Positions 8,302 through 15,280 are shown, numbered from the stretch's first letter. The stretch is DNA of 15,297 nt from a bacterium (GCA_021802745.1 JAJZRK010000062.1:1-15297), one strand, 5' to 3'. The notes: generated by a model from the sequence alone, not told the origin. A program made the numbers and translations.

Positions 8302-8592
8302 CTACCACCTTGCGGCGTACGTGCGCCGCTCCGTTGGAGTTGCCTTGCGTGCAGAGATGAGGCGAATCACGTCCGCGCTCTCGTGATAGCAGTGACACAC
8401 CACGAGCACGCGTAGCGCCGCACTGAGGCCAATCAGGACGAAACGGTCTTCGTCCGTGGAATGATCCGGGTCGTCACGCAAGAGCGCGTGCTCGTCCGCG
8501 AACGCGGTGGCCGCCTCGTCGAACGAGACACCGTGCTTACGTCGATTCGCCGCCGCCTTCGCGGGATCCCATTCGCACCGCAACTCGGCCAC
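8302..8592 (-). CDS. brnT: BrnT family toxin (RelE-fold ribonuclease)
   Basis: The protein has 96 residues. It carries the BrnT signature CEWDPAKAAANRRKHGVSFDEA (6-27), DDPDHSTDEDRFVLIG (40-55) and the C-terminal VIRLISARKATPTERRTY (75-92), which includes the conserved basic residues. BrnT toxins cut RNA and stop translation; BrnA counteracts them. The start is GTG 8592, the first possible start after an in-frame TGA at 8596-8598. No clear ribosome site precedes it, and the leader is short. It is the first gene of the third cassette, with 55 nt between the cassette boundary and the start. Confidence 0.92.
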   Translation of the reverse strand: MAELRCEWDPAKAAANRRKHGVSFDEAATAFADEHALLRDDPDHSTDEDRFVLIGLSAALRVLVVCHCYHESADVIRLISARKATPTERRTYAARW

Positions 8593-8601
8593 GACTCAAA
8601 T

Positions 8602-8620
8602 GTACATACACTATATGTAC
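8602..8620. promoter_or_regulatory. Likely BrnA operator and brnTA promoter
   Basis: GTACATA-CACTA-TATGTAC is a perfect 7-5-7 inverted repeat, 10-28 nt before the brnT start and the only AT-rich patch nearby. On the minus strand it contains TATAGT (8616-8611), a good -10 element, so bound antitoxin would cover the promoter. It lies inside the cassette, so the module carries its own control. The -35 is unclear. Confidence 0.65.
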
Positions 8621-8641
8621 GCGCAAGGGTCCGAAATCGCT

Positions 8642-8768
8642 GCATAACGATTCGGGTTCTGCTGCGTGGCATCCACCGAGCGGACGCATGGATGCTCGCG
8701 CACCGGACCCGACGGCGCAACTTCAGGTCGCCCGCGCACGCCACGGCAGCGGCAACCCGTGGTTATGC
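8642..8768 (-). repeat. attC site of the higBA cassette
   Basis: This 127-bp imperfect palindrome is bounded by GCATAAC (8642-8648) and GTTATGC (8762-8768). Inside, CGGGTT 8653-8658 pairs with AACCCG 8754-8759, GCTGC 8661-8665 with GCAGC 8746-8750, and GTGGC 8666-8670 with GCCAC 8740-8744. Small asymmetries between the arms leave unpaired bases, as IntI recognition of folded single-stranded attC requires. The higA stop TAA (8765-8763) is inside the right core. The next cassette starts at the left core. Confidence 0.85.
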
Positions 8769-9137
8769 CGCACTCGATGCGAGTCCTCGCGTCCCACTGT
8801 CGCGCACGGTTCGCAGAATGACGTTCGGATCGTGTTCGACCACTTCCAAAAGGCGTCTAGAAGGGCCATCGGGAATTCGCGTACCCTGCTCCCAAGCGCG
8901 AACCGTGCCGACGCTCACGTTCAGCGCCTTCGCAAAGAGCGGCTGCGAGAAACCGAGGCTTTCGCGGAGCCGTCGAATGCGCGCGGATCGATATTGCGGT
9001 GGCACTGCCACCTTCGTTTCGCGCACCGTCCGTCGGTGACGACGGGCGGGCGCCAATCGGCCCGCTTCGATCGCCACCGCCTGTTCCATGCTCTGCAGCA
9101 ACAGGCTACCGAGGTGCCGCTTCGCCTTCCCTGTCAT
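8763..9137 (-). CDS. higA: HigA/NadS-like XRE-family antitoxin
   Basis: The predicted protein has 124 residues. The N-terminal ~48 are basic and helical. A Cro/CI helix-turn-helix then covers residues ~51-110: IRRLRESLGFSQPLFAKALN and VSVGTVRAWEQGTRIPDGPS, then a helix LLEVVEHDP. The WEQG-xR-x-PxGP motif is typical of HigA/NadS antitoxins, which block the toxin and repress the operon. The gene overlaps the toxin stop (ATGA), and GGAGG (complement of 9145-9149) lies 7 nt before the ATG. Its TAA stop sits inside the attC core. The symbol reflects family resemblance; NadS is an equally fair name. Confidence 0.87.
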   Translation of the reverse strand: MTGKAKRHLGSLLLQSMEQAVAIEAGRLAPARRHRRTVRETKVAVPPQYRSARIRRLRESLGFSQPLFAKALNVSVGTVRAWEQGTRIPDGPSRRLLEVVEHDPNVILRTVRDSGTRGLASSAA

Positions 9138-9481
9138 TCGCCGGCCTCCAACTGCTTCACGAGTTCACGTAGAACCTTCTTGTCGGCCGGCGAGAGATCG
9201 ACCCGCTCGTTCTTGGCATAGGCCAAGAGGAAGAAGATCCTCCCGCGCAGCTCAAGATACAGATACACGAGCCGGGCGCCGCCCCGTTTGCCGCGCCCGG
9301 GCAGGGCCACCCGGAGCTTCCGCACACCGCCAGTAGCGGCAACCAAGTCGCCCGCCCGCGGCTCCGTCAGCAGCCTCGCCTCGACCCGCCGCATCGCGTC
9401 ATCGTCGAGCAGCCCTCGACACATTCGCTCGAACAGCGGGGTGTAGATGAATTCGAGCGACTTGGGTTCGTCCAAGGGCAT
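9134..9481 (-). CDS. higB: HigB/RelE-like toxin of a type II toxin-antitoxin pair
   Basis: The protein has 115 residues with the RelE/ParE-fold pattern of the HigB group partnered with NadS-type antitoxins. LEFIYTPLFERM (9-20) is followed by a helix, GGVRKLRVALPGRGKRGGAR (51-70), the strands LVYLYLELRGRIFFLLAYAK (71-90), then NERVDLSPADKKVLRELVKQL (91-111). The last block (F..AYAKNE..DLS..) is the family hallmark. Such toxins cleave mRNA, usually on the ribosome. The start is ATG 9481; a TTG three bases earlier is less likely. Toxin-first order with a 4-nt overlap to higA is normal for this group. A palindrome lies 11-25 nt before the ATG. Confidence 0.88.
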   Translation of the reverse strand: MPLDEPKSLEFIYTPLFERMCRGLLDDDAMRRVEARLLTEPRAGDLVAATGGVRKLRVALPGRGKRGGARLVYLYLELRGRIFFLLAYAKNERVDLSPADKKVLRELVKQLEAGE

Positions 9482-9491
9482 CAACGAATGC

Positions 9492-9506
9492 TACTACTCA
9501 GTAGTA
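9492..9506. promoter_or_regulatory. Likely HigA operator
   Basis: TACTACT-C-AGTAGTA is a perfect 7-1-7 palindrome, 11-25 nt upstream of the higB ATG and AT-rich against its surroundings. HigA-type XRE proteins bind such dyads as dimers to repress their own operon. It lies inside cassette 2. A weak -10-like CATACT overlaps it on the minus strand. Confidence 0.6.
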
Positions 9507-9596
9507 TGCTGCGCAAGAGGCCGCAATGCCAACAGAACGCCAGGCGCCGGGATCATCCGGCTTCTCATCGCGGCGATTCCATTGTGTCACATGACG

Positions 9597-9735
9597 GCAT
9601 AACGACGGGCGTTGTGCTGCAGCGCTTCTAATTGATGCGGCCGCGGGCGCGCGCACCAGTCGGCATTGTGCGCTGACGCCGGCCGCCCGCGGCCGCCTCC
9701 CTTGTAGCGCCGTCGGCACCAACGCTTGGTTCTAT
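9597..9735 (-). repeat. attC site of the RES cassette
   Basis: This 139-bp imperfect palindrome is bounded by GCATAAC (9597-9603) and GTTCTAT (9729-9735, a diverged core). Pairing: GCGTTG/TGC 9609-9617 with GCACCAACGC 9716-9725 (one bulge), GCGCT 9622-9626 with AGCGC 9706-9710, and a 13-bp perfect block 9637-9649 with 9684-9696. The RES gene stop TAG (9734-9732) is inside the right core. It shares no long sequence identity with the other attC; structure, core and placement define it. Confidence 0.82.
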
Positions 9736-10517
9736 GAGTCCTCTGCGGCTTCTGGTGGCGGAACTGTGTAGGAAGCGGTGGGAGAACCATCGAATTCCGA
9801 CTCGACCGTAATTGACTTGACGCGGTAGACGAGACATCGCTCAAGCCTGGCGACGTCTACGTCGAATAGCGCGATGTTGTGACCGGGGCCGAGCGAGCTG
9901 CGATAAGCGAGTCCATCGAAACCGGCGCTCCGAAGCGCTTCGGCAATGACCTGCGTTGGCGCGTATGATGCCTCGTCATCCGCAGGCGTCACTGGTTCCG
10001 AGAACGCGATGTCAATGTCGCTCCACACTGCGACCTCTCGCTCTGCCGGCGACGGCTCATCAAAGTACATTGAGTGTCGATGTTGTGCGTTCGAGAAGTT
10101 TACCAGCCGGACGCCGCGCTGGAGCCGAAACGCCGCCACGGATACCAATGCTCCCGCCCAGGGCCGAACCTCGGCAACCGCGGTCTTCAGATGGCTCGCA
10201 CCGTACAGGTACGGTATTCCGCGTGGATTCGCGCGACCCTCAACAGCGCGTTGAGGAAGCGGCACCATTCGTTCTGGCAGGTAAGGTGATGGCAAATCGT
10301 CGATGTACTCGCCGTCCTGATGGTAGGGTGTGAACCTGCAACCGCGTTGGGCTCGCCAGAACGCTTGCGCGGGAACCAAGTGCTCGACGCGCGTCGGCGC
10401 CGTCGAGACAACTGCCTCGATGAACTCGCGCGAGTCAGACGAGAGTATGTATCGGCGCTCGACGCGAACGAATTCGGCGAAGCGTTGAAATGCAAGCCAG
10501 CTGCTGAATGCCGCCAT
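9732..10517 (-). CDS. RES-domain protein (putative NAD+-degrading toxin), solitary
   Basis: This 261-residue protein has an N-terminal helical part (1-45, with RFAEFVRVERRYI), then a RES domain. The three name-giving residues are visible: R55 in FWRAQRG, E116 in AVAEVRPW and S207/S208 in YRSSLG. SEPV (173-176), TQVIAEALRSAGFDG (188-202) and GHNIALF (212-218) also fit. RES toxins of RES-Xre pairs consume NAD+. Here no Xre partner precedes it: only ~25 nt separate the cassette boundary from the ATG. A catalytic loss cannot be judged, but all key residues are present. Base composition looks less GC-rich than the cco genes, consistent with a cassette acquired from elsewhere. The stop lies in the attC core. 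Confidence 0.85.
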   Translation of the reverse strand: MAAFSSWLAFQRFAEFVRVERRYILSSDSREFIEAVVSTAPTRVEHLVPAQAFWRAQRGCRFTPYHQDGEYIDDLPSPYLPERMVPLPQRAVEGRANPRGIPYLYGASHLKTAVAEVRPWAGALVSVAAFRLQRGVRLVNFSNAQHRHSMYFDEPSPAEREVAVWSDIDIAFSEPVTPADDEASYAPTQVIAEALRSAGFDGLAYRSSLGPGHNIALFDVDVARLERCLVYRVKSITVESEFDGSPTASYTVPPPEAAEDS

Positions 10518-10536
10518 GGGATCTTGTTCTAGGTGC

Positions 10537-10611
10537 GCCTAACTCCCTATTCACCTGCCAGATATCCTACGCCCCTTTCAGAGTACGCCGCAAGCAGCGC
10601 CGTAATACACG
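10537..10611 (-). other. Candidate attI at the 3' side of intI
   Basis: On the minus strand, GTTAGGC (complement of 10537-10543) fits GTTRRRY exactly and marks the junction of cassette 1. Between it and the intI stop are 68 nt with no palindromic partner, as expected of an attI rather than an attC. The assignment comes from position (between intI and the first cassette) and the core; attI sequences are not conserved between integrons. Confidence 0.6.
10564..10593 (-). promoter_or_regulatory. Possible cassette promoter (Pc) inside attI
   Basis: On the minus strand TTGCGG (10593-10588) is followed after 18 nt by TAGGAT (10569-10564). Both boxes are imperfect, but the spacing is good, and transcription would enter the RES cassette. 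The intI promoter itself could also read through into the cassettes, because intI points the same way. Confidence 0.3.
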
Positions 10612-11589
10612 CTATCCGCCCAGCAACCGATCCGCCGGACTGCGCACGCCCAGTCCGCCGCGGTTCAGCACGTGCGTGTACACCATCGTCGTGCTGACAT
10701 CCGTGTGACCGAGCAGCTCCTGCAGCGTCCGGATGTCGTAGCCGTCCTCCAAGAGATGCGTGGCAAACGAGTGCCGCAGCGTGTGGCACGACGCTCGCTT
10801 CGTGATCCCGGCCGCACGCACCGCCGCCTGCACCGCGCGCTGCACCGCGCTCTCGTGCACGTGATGCCGCCGCTCCTCGCCGCTCGCCGCGTCGCGATAC
10901 CGCCGCGACGCGGGAAAGACCCACTGCCAGGCAAGATCGGTCGCCCAACTGGGCGCCTTGCGGTCGAACGCGGCCGGCATCGCCACCCGAGCGGCCCCCG
11001 CCGCGAAGTCTCGCGCGTGCAACGCCCGCACCCGCTCGAGATGCCGCGCCAGCACCGGCCGCGCTAGCGCCGGGATCATCGTCACCCGGTCCTTCCCTCC
11101 CTTCCCCCGCCGCACCCGGATCTCCCCGCGCTCGAGGTCCAAATCCTTCACCCGCAGCGTCAGGCACTCCATCAGCCGCAGCCCGGCCCCGTGCAACAGC
11201 AGCGCAATCAGCCGGTGCGTCCCCGCCAACTGGGCCAGCACGGCGCGCACTTCGCCTCGCGTCAGCACCGCGGGCAGCCGCGCCGGCGACGTGCTCCGCA
11301 GCACACGCCGCAGGCCGCCAACCGGAATCTCCAGCACCTCGCGATACATCAGCATCAGCGCGCTCAACGCCTGCATCTGCATCGGCCGCGACAACCGCCG
11401 CTCGTCCGCGAGATACGTGAGGTACGCCACGATCTCGCGCTCCCCGAGCTCCCGGGGATGCCGAGTGCCGTGATATCTGATGTAGCGGACGATCCAGCCC
11501 AGGTATGCCTGCTCGGTGCGCGGGCTAAGATGTCGCGCGCGCATGCGGCCTTTCACCTGGTCCAGCAACTTCGACTTCTCTGCGGACAT
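10612..11589 (-). CDS. intI: Integron integrase IntI (tyrosine recombinase)
   Basis: The predicted protein has 325 residues. A SAM-like core-binding domain spans ~1-90 ([22 protein letters not shown]). The catalytic domain has R138 ([16 protein letters not shown]), K163 ([11 protein letters not shown]), H269 and R272 ([20 protein letters not shown]), H295 ([15 protein letters not shown]) and nucleophile Y304. These are evenly offset by eight from the IntI1 residues. Residues ~215-245 ([20 protein letters not shown] onward) form the insert that separates IntI from XerC/D, and the end [17 protein letters not shown] is also IntI-like. The protein looks complete and active. It inserts and excises cassettes at attI x attC. 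Unusually, the gene points toward its cassettes. Confidence 0.95.
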   Translation of the reverse strand: MSAEKSKLLDQVKGRMRARHLSPRTEQAYLGWIVRYIRYHGTRHPRELGEREIVAYLTYLADERRLSRPMQMQALSALMLMYREVLEIPVGGLRRVLRSTSPARLPAVLTRGEVRAVLAQLAGTHRLIALLLHGAGLRLMECLTLRVKDLDLERGEIRVRRGKGGKDRVTMIPALARPVLARHLERVRALHARDFAAGAARVAMPAAFDRKAPSWATDLAWQWVFPASRRYRDAASGEERRHHVHESAVQRAVQAAVRAAGITKRASCHTLRHSFATHLLEDGYDIRTLQELLGHTDVSTTMVYTHVLNRGGLGVRSPADRLLGG

Positions 11590-11833
11590 ATACTCGGCCC
11601 GGGCTCGGTATCACTGCCGAGAGTCAATCTGCGCCCGCCGCACACCGAACTCCTCACCAATTCCACGCCCTCCCAATCCGCACAACGCCCTTTTGCATCA
11701 CGGCGTGGGCCGCCCAGTCTCCCGAGGCGGGACCGCCGCGCCCAGGCGCGATTCGGGCAGCGTGGGCGCATCGTACACCGGCGGCGCCCCGCCCGCCGCG
11801 GACGCCGCCGTCCCCTGCCCCGAGCGCCGCGGC
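11590..11833. other. Gap between intI and the Asp-box gene
   Basis: These 244 nt hold no supported gene. CTCGG (11604-11608) and CCGAG (11617-11621) form a 5-8-5 inverted repeat 15-32 nt before the intI ATG and could be a weak operator. TTGACT on the minus strand (near 11622-11627) resembles a -35, but no convincing -10 sits at the right distance. No GTTRRRY/RYYYAAC core is present, so a normally placed attI is not seen here. Confidence 0.4.
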
Positions 11834-14800
11834 TCACGGCACCGGCGGCGCGTTCCCTCCCATCACGTTCGGAATGTTCTTGGCCCGCAGCATCGCGTTC
11901 AGCGCCGCAAGGTCGTTGTTCATCAGCGCCTCGATGGCGCCGACGTTCGTGCGCACCATCTCCTTGAGCAGCGCCTGCACTTCCACCTGCTGGCTTGTCG
12001 GGCGGAAGTCACCGCCGGCGAGGCCGTTGGCGAGGTACGACAGGTTGGCGAGCAGCGCCGCCGCAAAGCGCACGCCGTCCTGCCCACCCCCCGTCTGCCG
12101 CAGGTCCACGAGCGGCATCTCGGCGTCTGCCAGCTTCGTGTCGAGCGCGTCCGCGGCGCGGCGCACTTCCGCGTCCGTCGCCACGCGGCGCAGCGACGCC
12201 AGCTGGGCGCGCACGACCTCGGCGCGGGTCACGGCCGCCGACCCCGTGTTCAAGTCGGTGCGAATCTGCTCGAGCGCTCGCAGCTGCTCCCCGATCTCGG
12301 CTTCGGTGCCCGCCGTGTTCGGATCCTTGCGCACCTCGAGCGTGCGCGTCTGCTCCACGCCGCCCGCCGCCAGTTTCACCGTGTACGTGCCCGGGGCGAC
12401 GAGCAGCGACAAGGTGGACGTCCCCGGCGCCACGCGCCCCTCGGGGCCGACGGTGATGTACGGCGCGTAACGCGGGCTCGTGTACAGCCGCGTCTCCGTG
12501 CTCGGCTCATCACGCAAGTCCCACGTCACGCGGTTGATCCCGGCGCGATTGGTGCCGCGCAGCGTGCGCACGGTGCGCCCTTGCGCGTCAAGAACGGTCA
12601 GCACCGGCGCCTGGGCCGCCGGGGCCTTGAGCCAGTAGTTGATGCTCGCGCCGTACGCCGGATCCTCGCCCGTCGTCGGGTCGTCGTACGACGACGACGG
12701 ATTCGTAATCGTGCGGAACCGGTACGCCGCGCGCGGCGTGAACAGGTGCGCCGCCGAGTTGGTCACCTCGCTCGTGAGCTGCTGCAGCGGCCCGATGTCG
12801 TCGAGGATGAAGAAGCCGCGGCCGTACGTGGAGATCACCAGGTCGTTGAAATGCTCCTGCACCACGATGCCCGAGACGGGCGCGTGCGGCAGGTCGGCCT
12901 GCAGCGGCTGCCACTGTTCGCCCGCGTCAAACGACAGATAGATGCCGTTCTCGGTGCCAAGGTAGAGCAGCCCGCGCCGCACCGGATCCTCGATGATGAT
13001 CTTGGCGTAGCTCAGGTTGTCGCGCGGCAGGCCGTTGGTGATCGCCTTCCACGTCTTGCCGTAGTCGGTGGTCTTGTAGACGAACGGATCGCGGTTGTTC
13101 ATCTGGTGGAAATCCACCGCGATGTACGCCGTGGCCGCGTCGTACTTGGACGGCGCGATGCTCCGTACCGACCCCCACACCGGCAGGTTGGGAATGTTCG
13201 CCGTCACGTTGGTCCATGTGGCGCCCGTGTCGCGCGACACCTGCACGAGGCCGTCGTTGGTGCCGGCCCAGATGAGCCCGCGCTCCTTCGCCGACTCGGC
13301 GATCGAGTAGACCACGCCCGCGTACTCCACACCGATGTTGTCGCCGGTCAGGCCGCCGGAGCTTCCCATCTTGCTGCGATCGTTGAGCGTGAGGTCGGGG
13401 CTGATCACCTGCCAACTCTGCCCGCCGTCGCGCGTGCGGTGAATGTGCTGGCTCCCCACGTAAATCGTGTTGTGGTCCCACGGCGAGATCTGCAGCGGCG
13501 AATCCCATACGAAGCGGTACTTCACGCCGGCGGCCGGGCCATTGGACTGCTTGGGCCAGATCTCCACCGAACGGAACTGCCGGCGATTCTCCTCGAAACG
13601 CACCACGATGCCGCCCACCATGCCGGAGCCCGACGCGGTGGACCAGATGATGTTCGGGTCCACCGGATCCGGCGTCGCCCACCCGCTCTCGCCGCCGCCG
13701 ACGGCGTGCCACTGCCCGCGTGCAATGCGGCCATTCTGCAACCGGCCGTTGCTCGGTCCGCGGTACGTCGGTTCGTCCTGCTTGTTTCCGAACACGTTGT
13801 ACGGAATCATGTTGTCCGTCGTCACATGGTACATCTGCGCGTTGGTGAGGCGCTGGCGGTACCACGTGCGGCCGCGGTTCTGCGAGATGGACAGCCCCTG
13901 GTCGTGCACCACGATCATGCGGTTGGCGTTGGTCGGGTCAATCCACATGTCGTGATGGTCTCCGCCCGGGGCCTGCCCGCGGGGCACCGTGACCAGCGTG
14001 CGCCCGCCGTCAATGGACTTGGCGAACGACGCGGTGAGGAAATACGCCTCGTCCTCGTCGTCGGTGGCCACCGCCATGCGCGAGTAGTAGTGCGCACGTC
14101 CCATCACGTTGCGGTCGCGACTGATGAGCGACCATTGCTGGCCGCCGTCATCCGAGCGCCACAACTGGCCGCTCTCGGTGGGCTCGCCGTTCCACGGAAT
14201 GCCGTCGCCCGTCTCGATCATCGCGTAGACGCGCTTCGGATTCGAGTTGGCGATCGCCACCGCTACCTTGCCCACCGGCTTCGTCGGCAAGCCGTTCCCC
14301 TTGAGGCGCGTCCAGGTCGTTCCGCCGTCGCGCGACATGAAGAGGCCGCTCCCCGGGCCGCCGCTCGTCCGGCCCCACGTGTGGATTTCGAGCTGCCACA
14401 TCCCGGCGAAGAGGATGCGCGGGTTCGACGGATCCATGGCGATGTCGGAGCATCCGGTGTTCTCGTCCACGAACAGCACGCGCGCCCAGGTGACGCCGCC
14501 GTCGGTGGTGCGGTACACCCCGCGCTCCGGCTGCGGCCCGTAGGCGTTGCCGAGTGCGCAGGCGAGCACCGTGTTGGGATCCTGCGGATGCACGACGATG
14601 CGCGGAATCCGCGCCGTCTTCTCGAGTCCCATCAGGGTCCACGTCTCGCCCGCGTCGGTGGACTTGTACACGCCCTGCCCGATGGAGATGTGGCTGCGGA
14701 TCTTCCCCTCGCCCGTGCCGACCCAGATGACGTTCTTGTCGGAGCGCGCCACGGCAATCGAGCCGATGGACTGCACGATCTGCCCGTCGAACAGCGGCCG

Positions 14801-15103
14801 CCAGTTCGTGCCGCCGTCGGTCGTCTTCCAGACGCCGCCCGATGCCGCGCCGACGTAGTACGTCAGCGGGTCGCCGGGAATGCCGGCCGCCGCGGAGAAG
14901 CGGTTCCCCTCGGGGCCAATGTTGCGCCAGTGGAGGCCGTTCCACGGTTCCGCCGAAGGCGTCGAGGCGGCGGACGCGGCGGCCGGAGTTGCGCGCGTGG
15001 CAGGGGTCGCGGCGCGGCGGGTAGCGGCCTGCTGCGCCGAAAGCGAAAGCGCCGCAACCGAAACAAGAACGGCAGCGGCGAACGAAGCATGACGTTGTGA
15101 CAT
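11834..15103 (-). CDS. Secreted Asp-box/BNR repeat protein (sortilin/VPS10-like beta-propeller)
   Basis: This is a 1089-residue exported protein. Residues 1-24 form a signal peptide (MSQRHASFAAAVLVSVAALS, likely cut after LSA). An Ala/Thr linker leads to a large beta-propeller region (~55-760) with about eleven Asp-box motifs, among them KTTDGGTNW (93-101), KSTDAGETW, RTTDGGVTW, MSRDGGTTW, RSDDGGQQW, RTRDGGQSW, VSRDTGATW and KTTDYGKTW. The region ends in STYGRGFFILDD. A FlgD-like beta domain follows (around LTVLDAQGRTVRTLRG and APGTYTVKL), then a helical C-terminus. Such proteins are often annotated as glycosyl hydrolase or VPS10 domain; no catalytic set is visible, so no activity is assigned. 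ATG 15103 is preferred over the open frame to 15199 because it begins the signal peptide and has GGAA upstream. Confidence 0.9.
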   Translation of the reverse strand: MSQRHASFAAAVLVSVAALSLSAQQAATRRAATPATRATPAAASAASTPSAEPWNGLHWRNIGPEGNRFSAAAGIPGDPLTYYVGAASGGVWKTTDGGTNWRPLFDGQIVQSIGSIAVARSDKNVIWVGTGEGKIRSHISIGQGVYKSTDAGETWTLMGLEKTARIPRIVVHPQDPNTVLACALGNAYGPQPERGVYRTTDGGVTWARVLFVDENTGCSDIAMDPSNPRILFAGMWQLEIHTWGRTSGGPGSGLFMSRDGGTTWTRLKGNGLPTKPVGKVAVAIANSNPKRVYAMIETGDGIPWNGEPTESGQLWRSDDGGQQWSLISRDRNVMGRAHYYSRMAVATDDEDEAYFLTASFAKSIDGGRTLVTVPRGQAPGGDHHDMWIDPTNANRMIVVHDQGLSISQNRGRTWYRQRLTNAQMYHVTTDNMIPYNVFGNKQDEPTYRGPSNGRLQNGRIARGQWHAVGGGESGWATPDPVDPNIIWSTASGSGMVGGIVVRFEENRRQFRSVEIWPKQSNGPAAGVKYRFVWDSPLQISPWDHNTIYVGSQHIHRTRDGGQSWQVISPDLTLNDRSKMGSSGGLTGDNIGVEYAGVVYSIAESAKERGLIWAGTNDGLVQVSRDTGATWTNVTANIPNLPVWGSVRSIAPSKYDAATAYIAVDFHQMNNRDPFVYKTTDYGKTWKAITNGLPRDNLSYAKIIIEDPVRRGLLYLGTENGIYLSFDAGEQWQPLQADLPHAPVSGIVVQEHFNDLVISTYGRGFFILDDIGPLQQLTSEVTNSAAHLFTPRAAYRFRTITNPSSSYDDPTTGEDPAYGASINYWLKAPAAQAPVLTVLDAQGRTVRTLRGTNRAGINRVTWDLRDEPSTETRLYTSPRYAPYITVGPEGRVAPGTSTLSLLVAPGTYTVKLAAGGVEQTRTLEVRKDPNTAGTEAEIGEQLRALEQIRTDLNTGSAAVTRAEVVRAQLASLRRVATDAEVRRAADALDTKLADAEMPLVDLRQTGGGQDGVRFAAALLANLSYLANGLAGGDFRPTSQQVEVQALLKEMVRTNVGAIEALMNNDLAALNAMLRAKNIPNVMGGNAPPVP

Positions 15104-15202
15104 GGCAGTTCCGGACGATGGTGACCCCGGGAATCTGCGCCGACTTGGAGCGAGGGGTAAGAGCGCCGGCTTCTCCGACGGACACGGACTGCTTACCACA
15201 GA

Positions 15203-15220
15203 GACACGAAGGACACGAAG
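15203..15220. repeat. Tandem 9-mer GACACGAAG x2
   Basis: GACACGAAG occurs twice back to back, preceded by ACCACAGA. This CACAGAG/CACGAAG wording resembles short dispersed intergenic repeats I know from several phyla. Whether it is repeated elsewhere in this genome cannot be seen in the window; the last bases (TGTGTCCTT) are a partial inverted echo. Confidence 0.4.
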
Positions 15221-15234
15221 CAGGTCATTCCAAT

Positions 15235-15280
15235 GAACGACAGCGCGCCACGCAAGAATATGCGTGGCGCACTGTCGTTC
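15235..15280. repeat. Long stem-loop at the right edge (20-bp arms, 6-nt loop)
   Basis: Bases 15235-15254 and 15261-15280 are inverted repeats with one mismatch (15244 vs 15271) around AGAATA. No T-run follows on either strand, so it is not a textbook intrinsic terminator. It may still end transcription of a gene beyond the edge, or be a REP-like palindrome linked to the adjacent tandem repeat. The 15104-15297 stretch holds no supported gene. Confidence 0.55.

Larger units (their letters stand above)
8069..11589 (-). mobile_element. Chromosomal integron: intI, attI and three toxin-bearing cassettes
   Basis: The element runs from the intI start (11589) leftward through a candidate attI at 10537-10611. 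Cassette 1 (RES toxin) is 9603-10542, cassette 2 (higB-higA) is 8648-9602, and cassette 3 (brnT-brnA) runs from 8647 to at least 8069. Cassette limits are set by the G|TT cut in GTTRRRY-type cores. All genes, including intI, are on the minus strand and read away from or toward attI in the same direction. Evidence comes from IntI-specific sequence, two palindromic attC sites of 127 and 139 bp, and core sites containing the gene stops. The array ends in a decayed site. Confidence 0.85.

Noticed and set aside
10612..11589. Recombinase as XerC/XerD or a phage integrase
   Set aside because: The IntI-specific insert (~215-245), the [17 protein letters not shown] ending and the adjacent attC sites all favour an integron integrase.
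11590..11833. attI in the conventional place upstream of intI
   Set aside because: No GTTRRRY or RYYYAAC core is found there, and the adjoining gene is a 3.3-kb housekeeping-style secreted protein, not a cassette.
11516..15100. Plus-strand open frame of 1194 codons
   Set aside because: It is antisense to the Asp-box gene, is an Arg/Val/His-rich translation with no domain, and arises from the GC-skewed codon use of the true gene, which has a signal peptide and repeated Asp-boxes.
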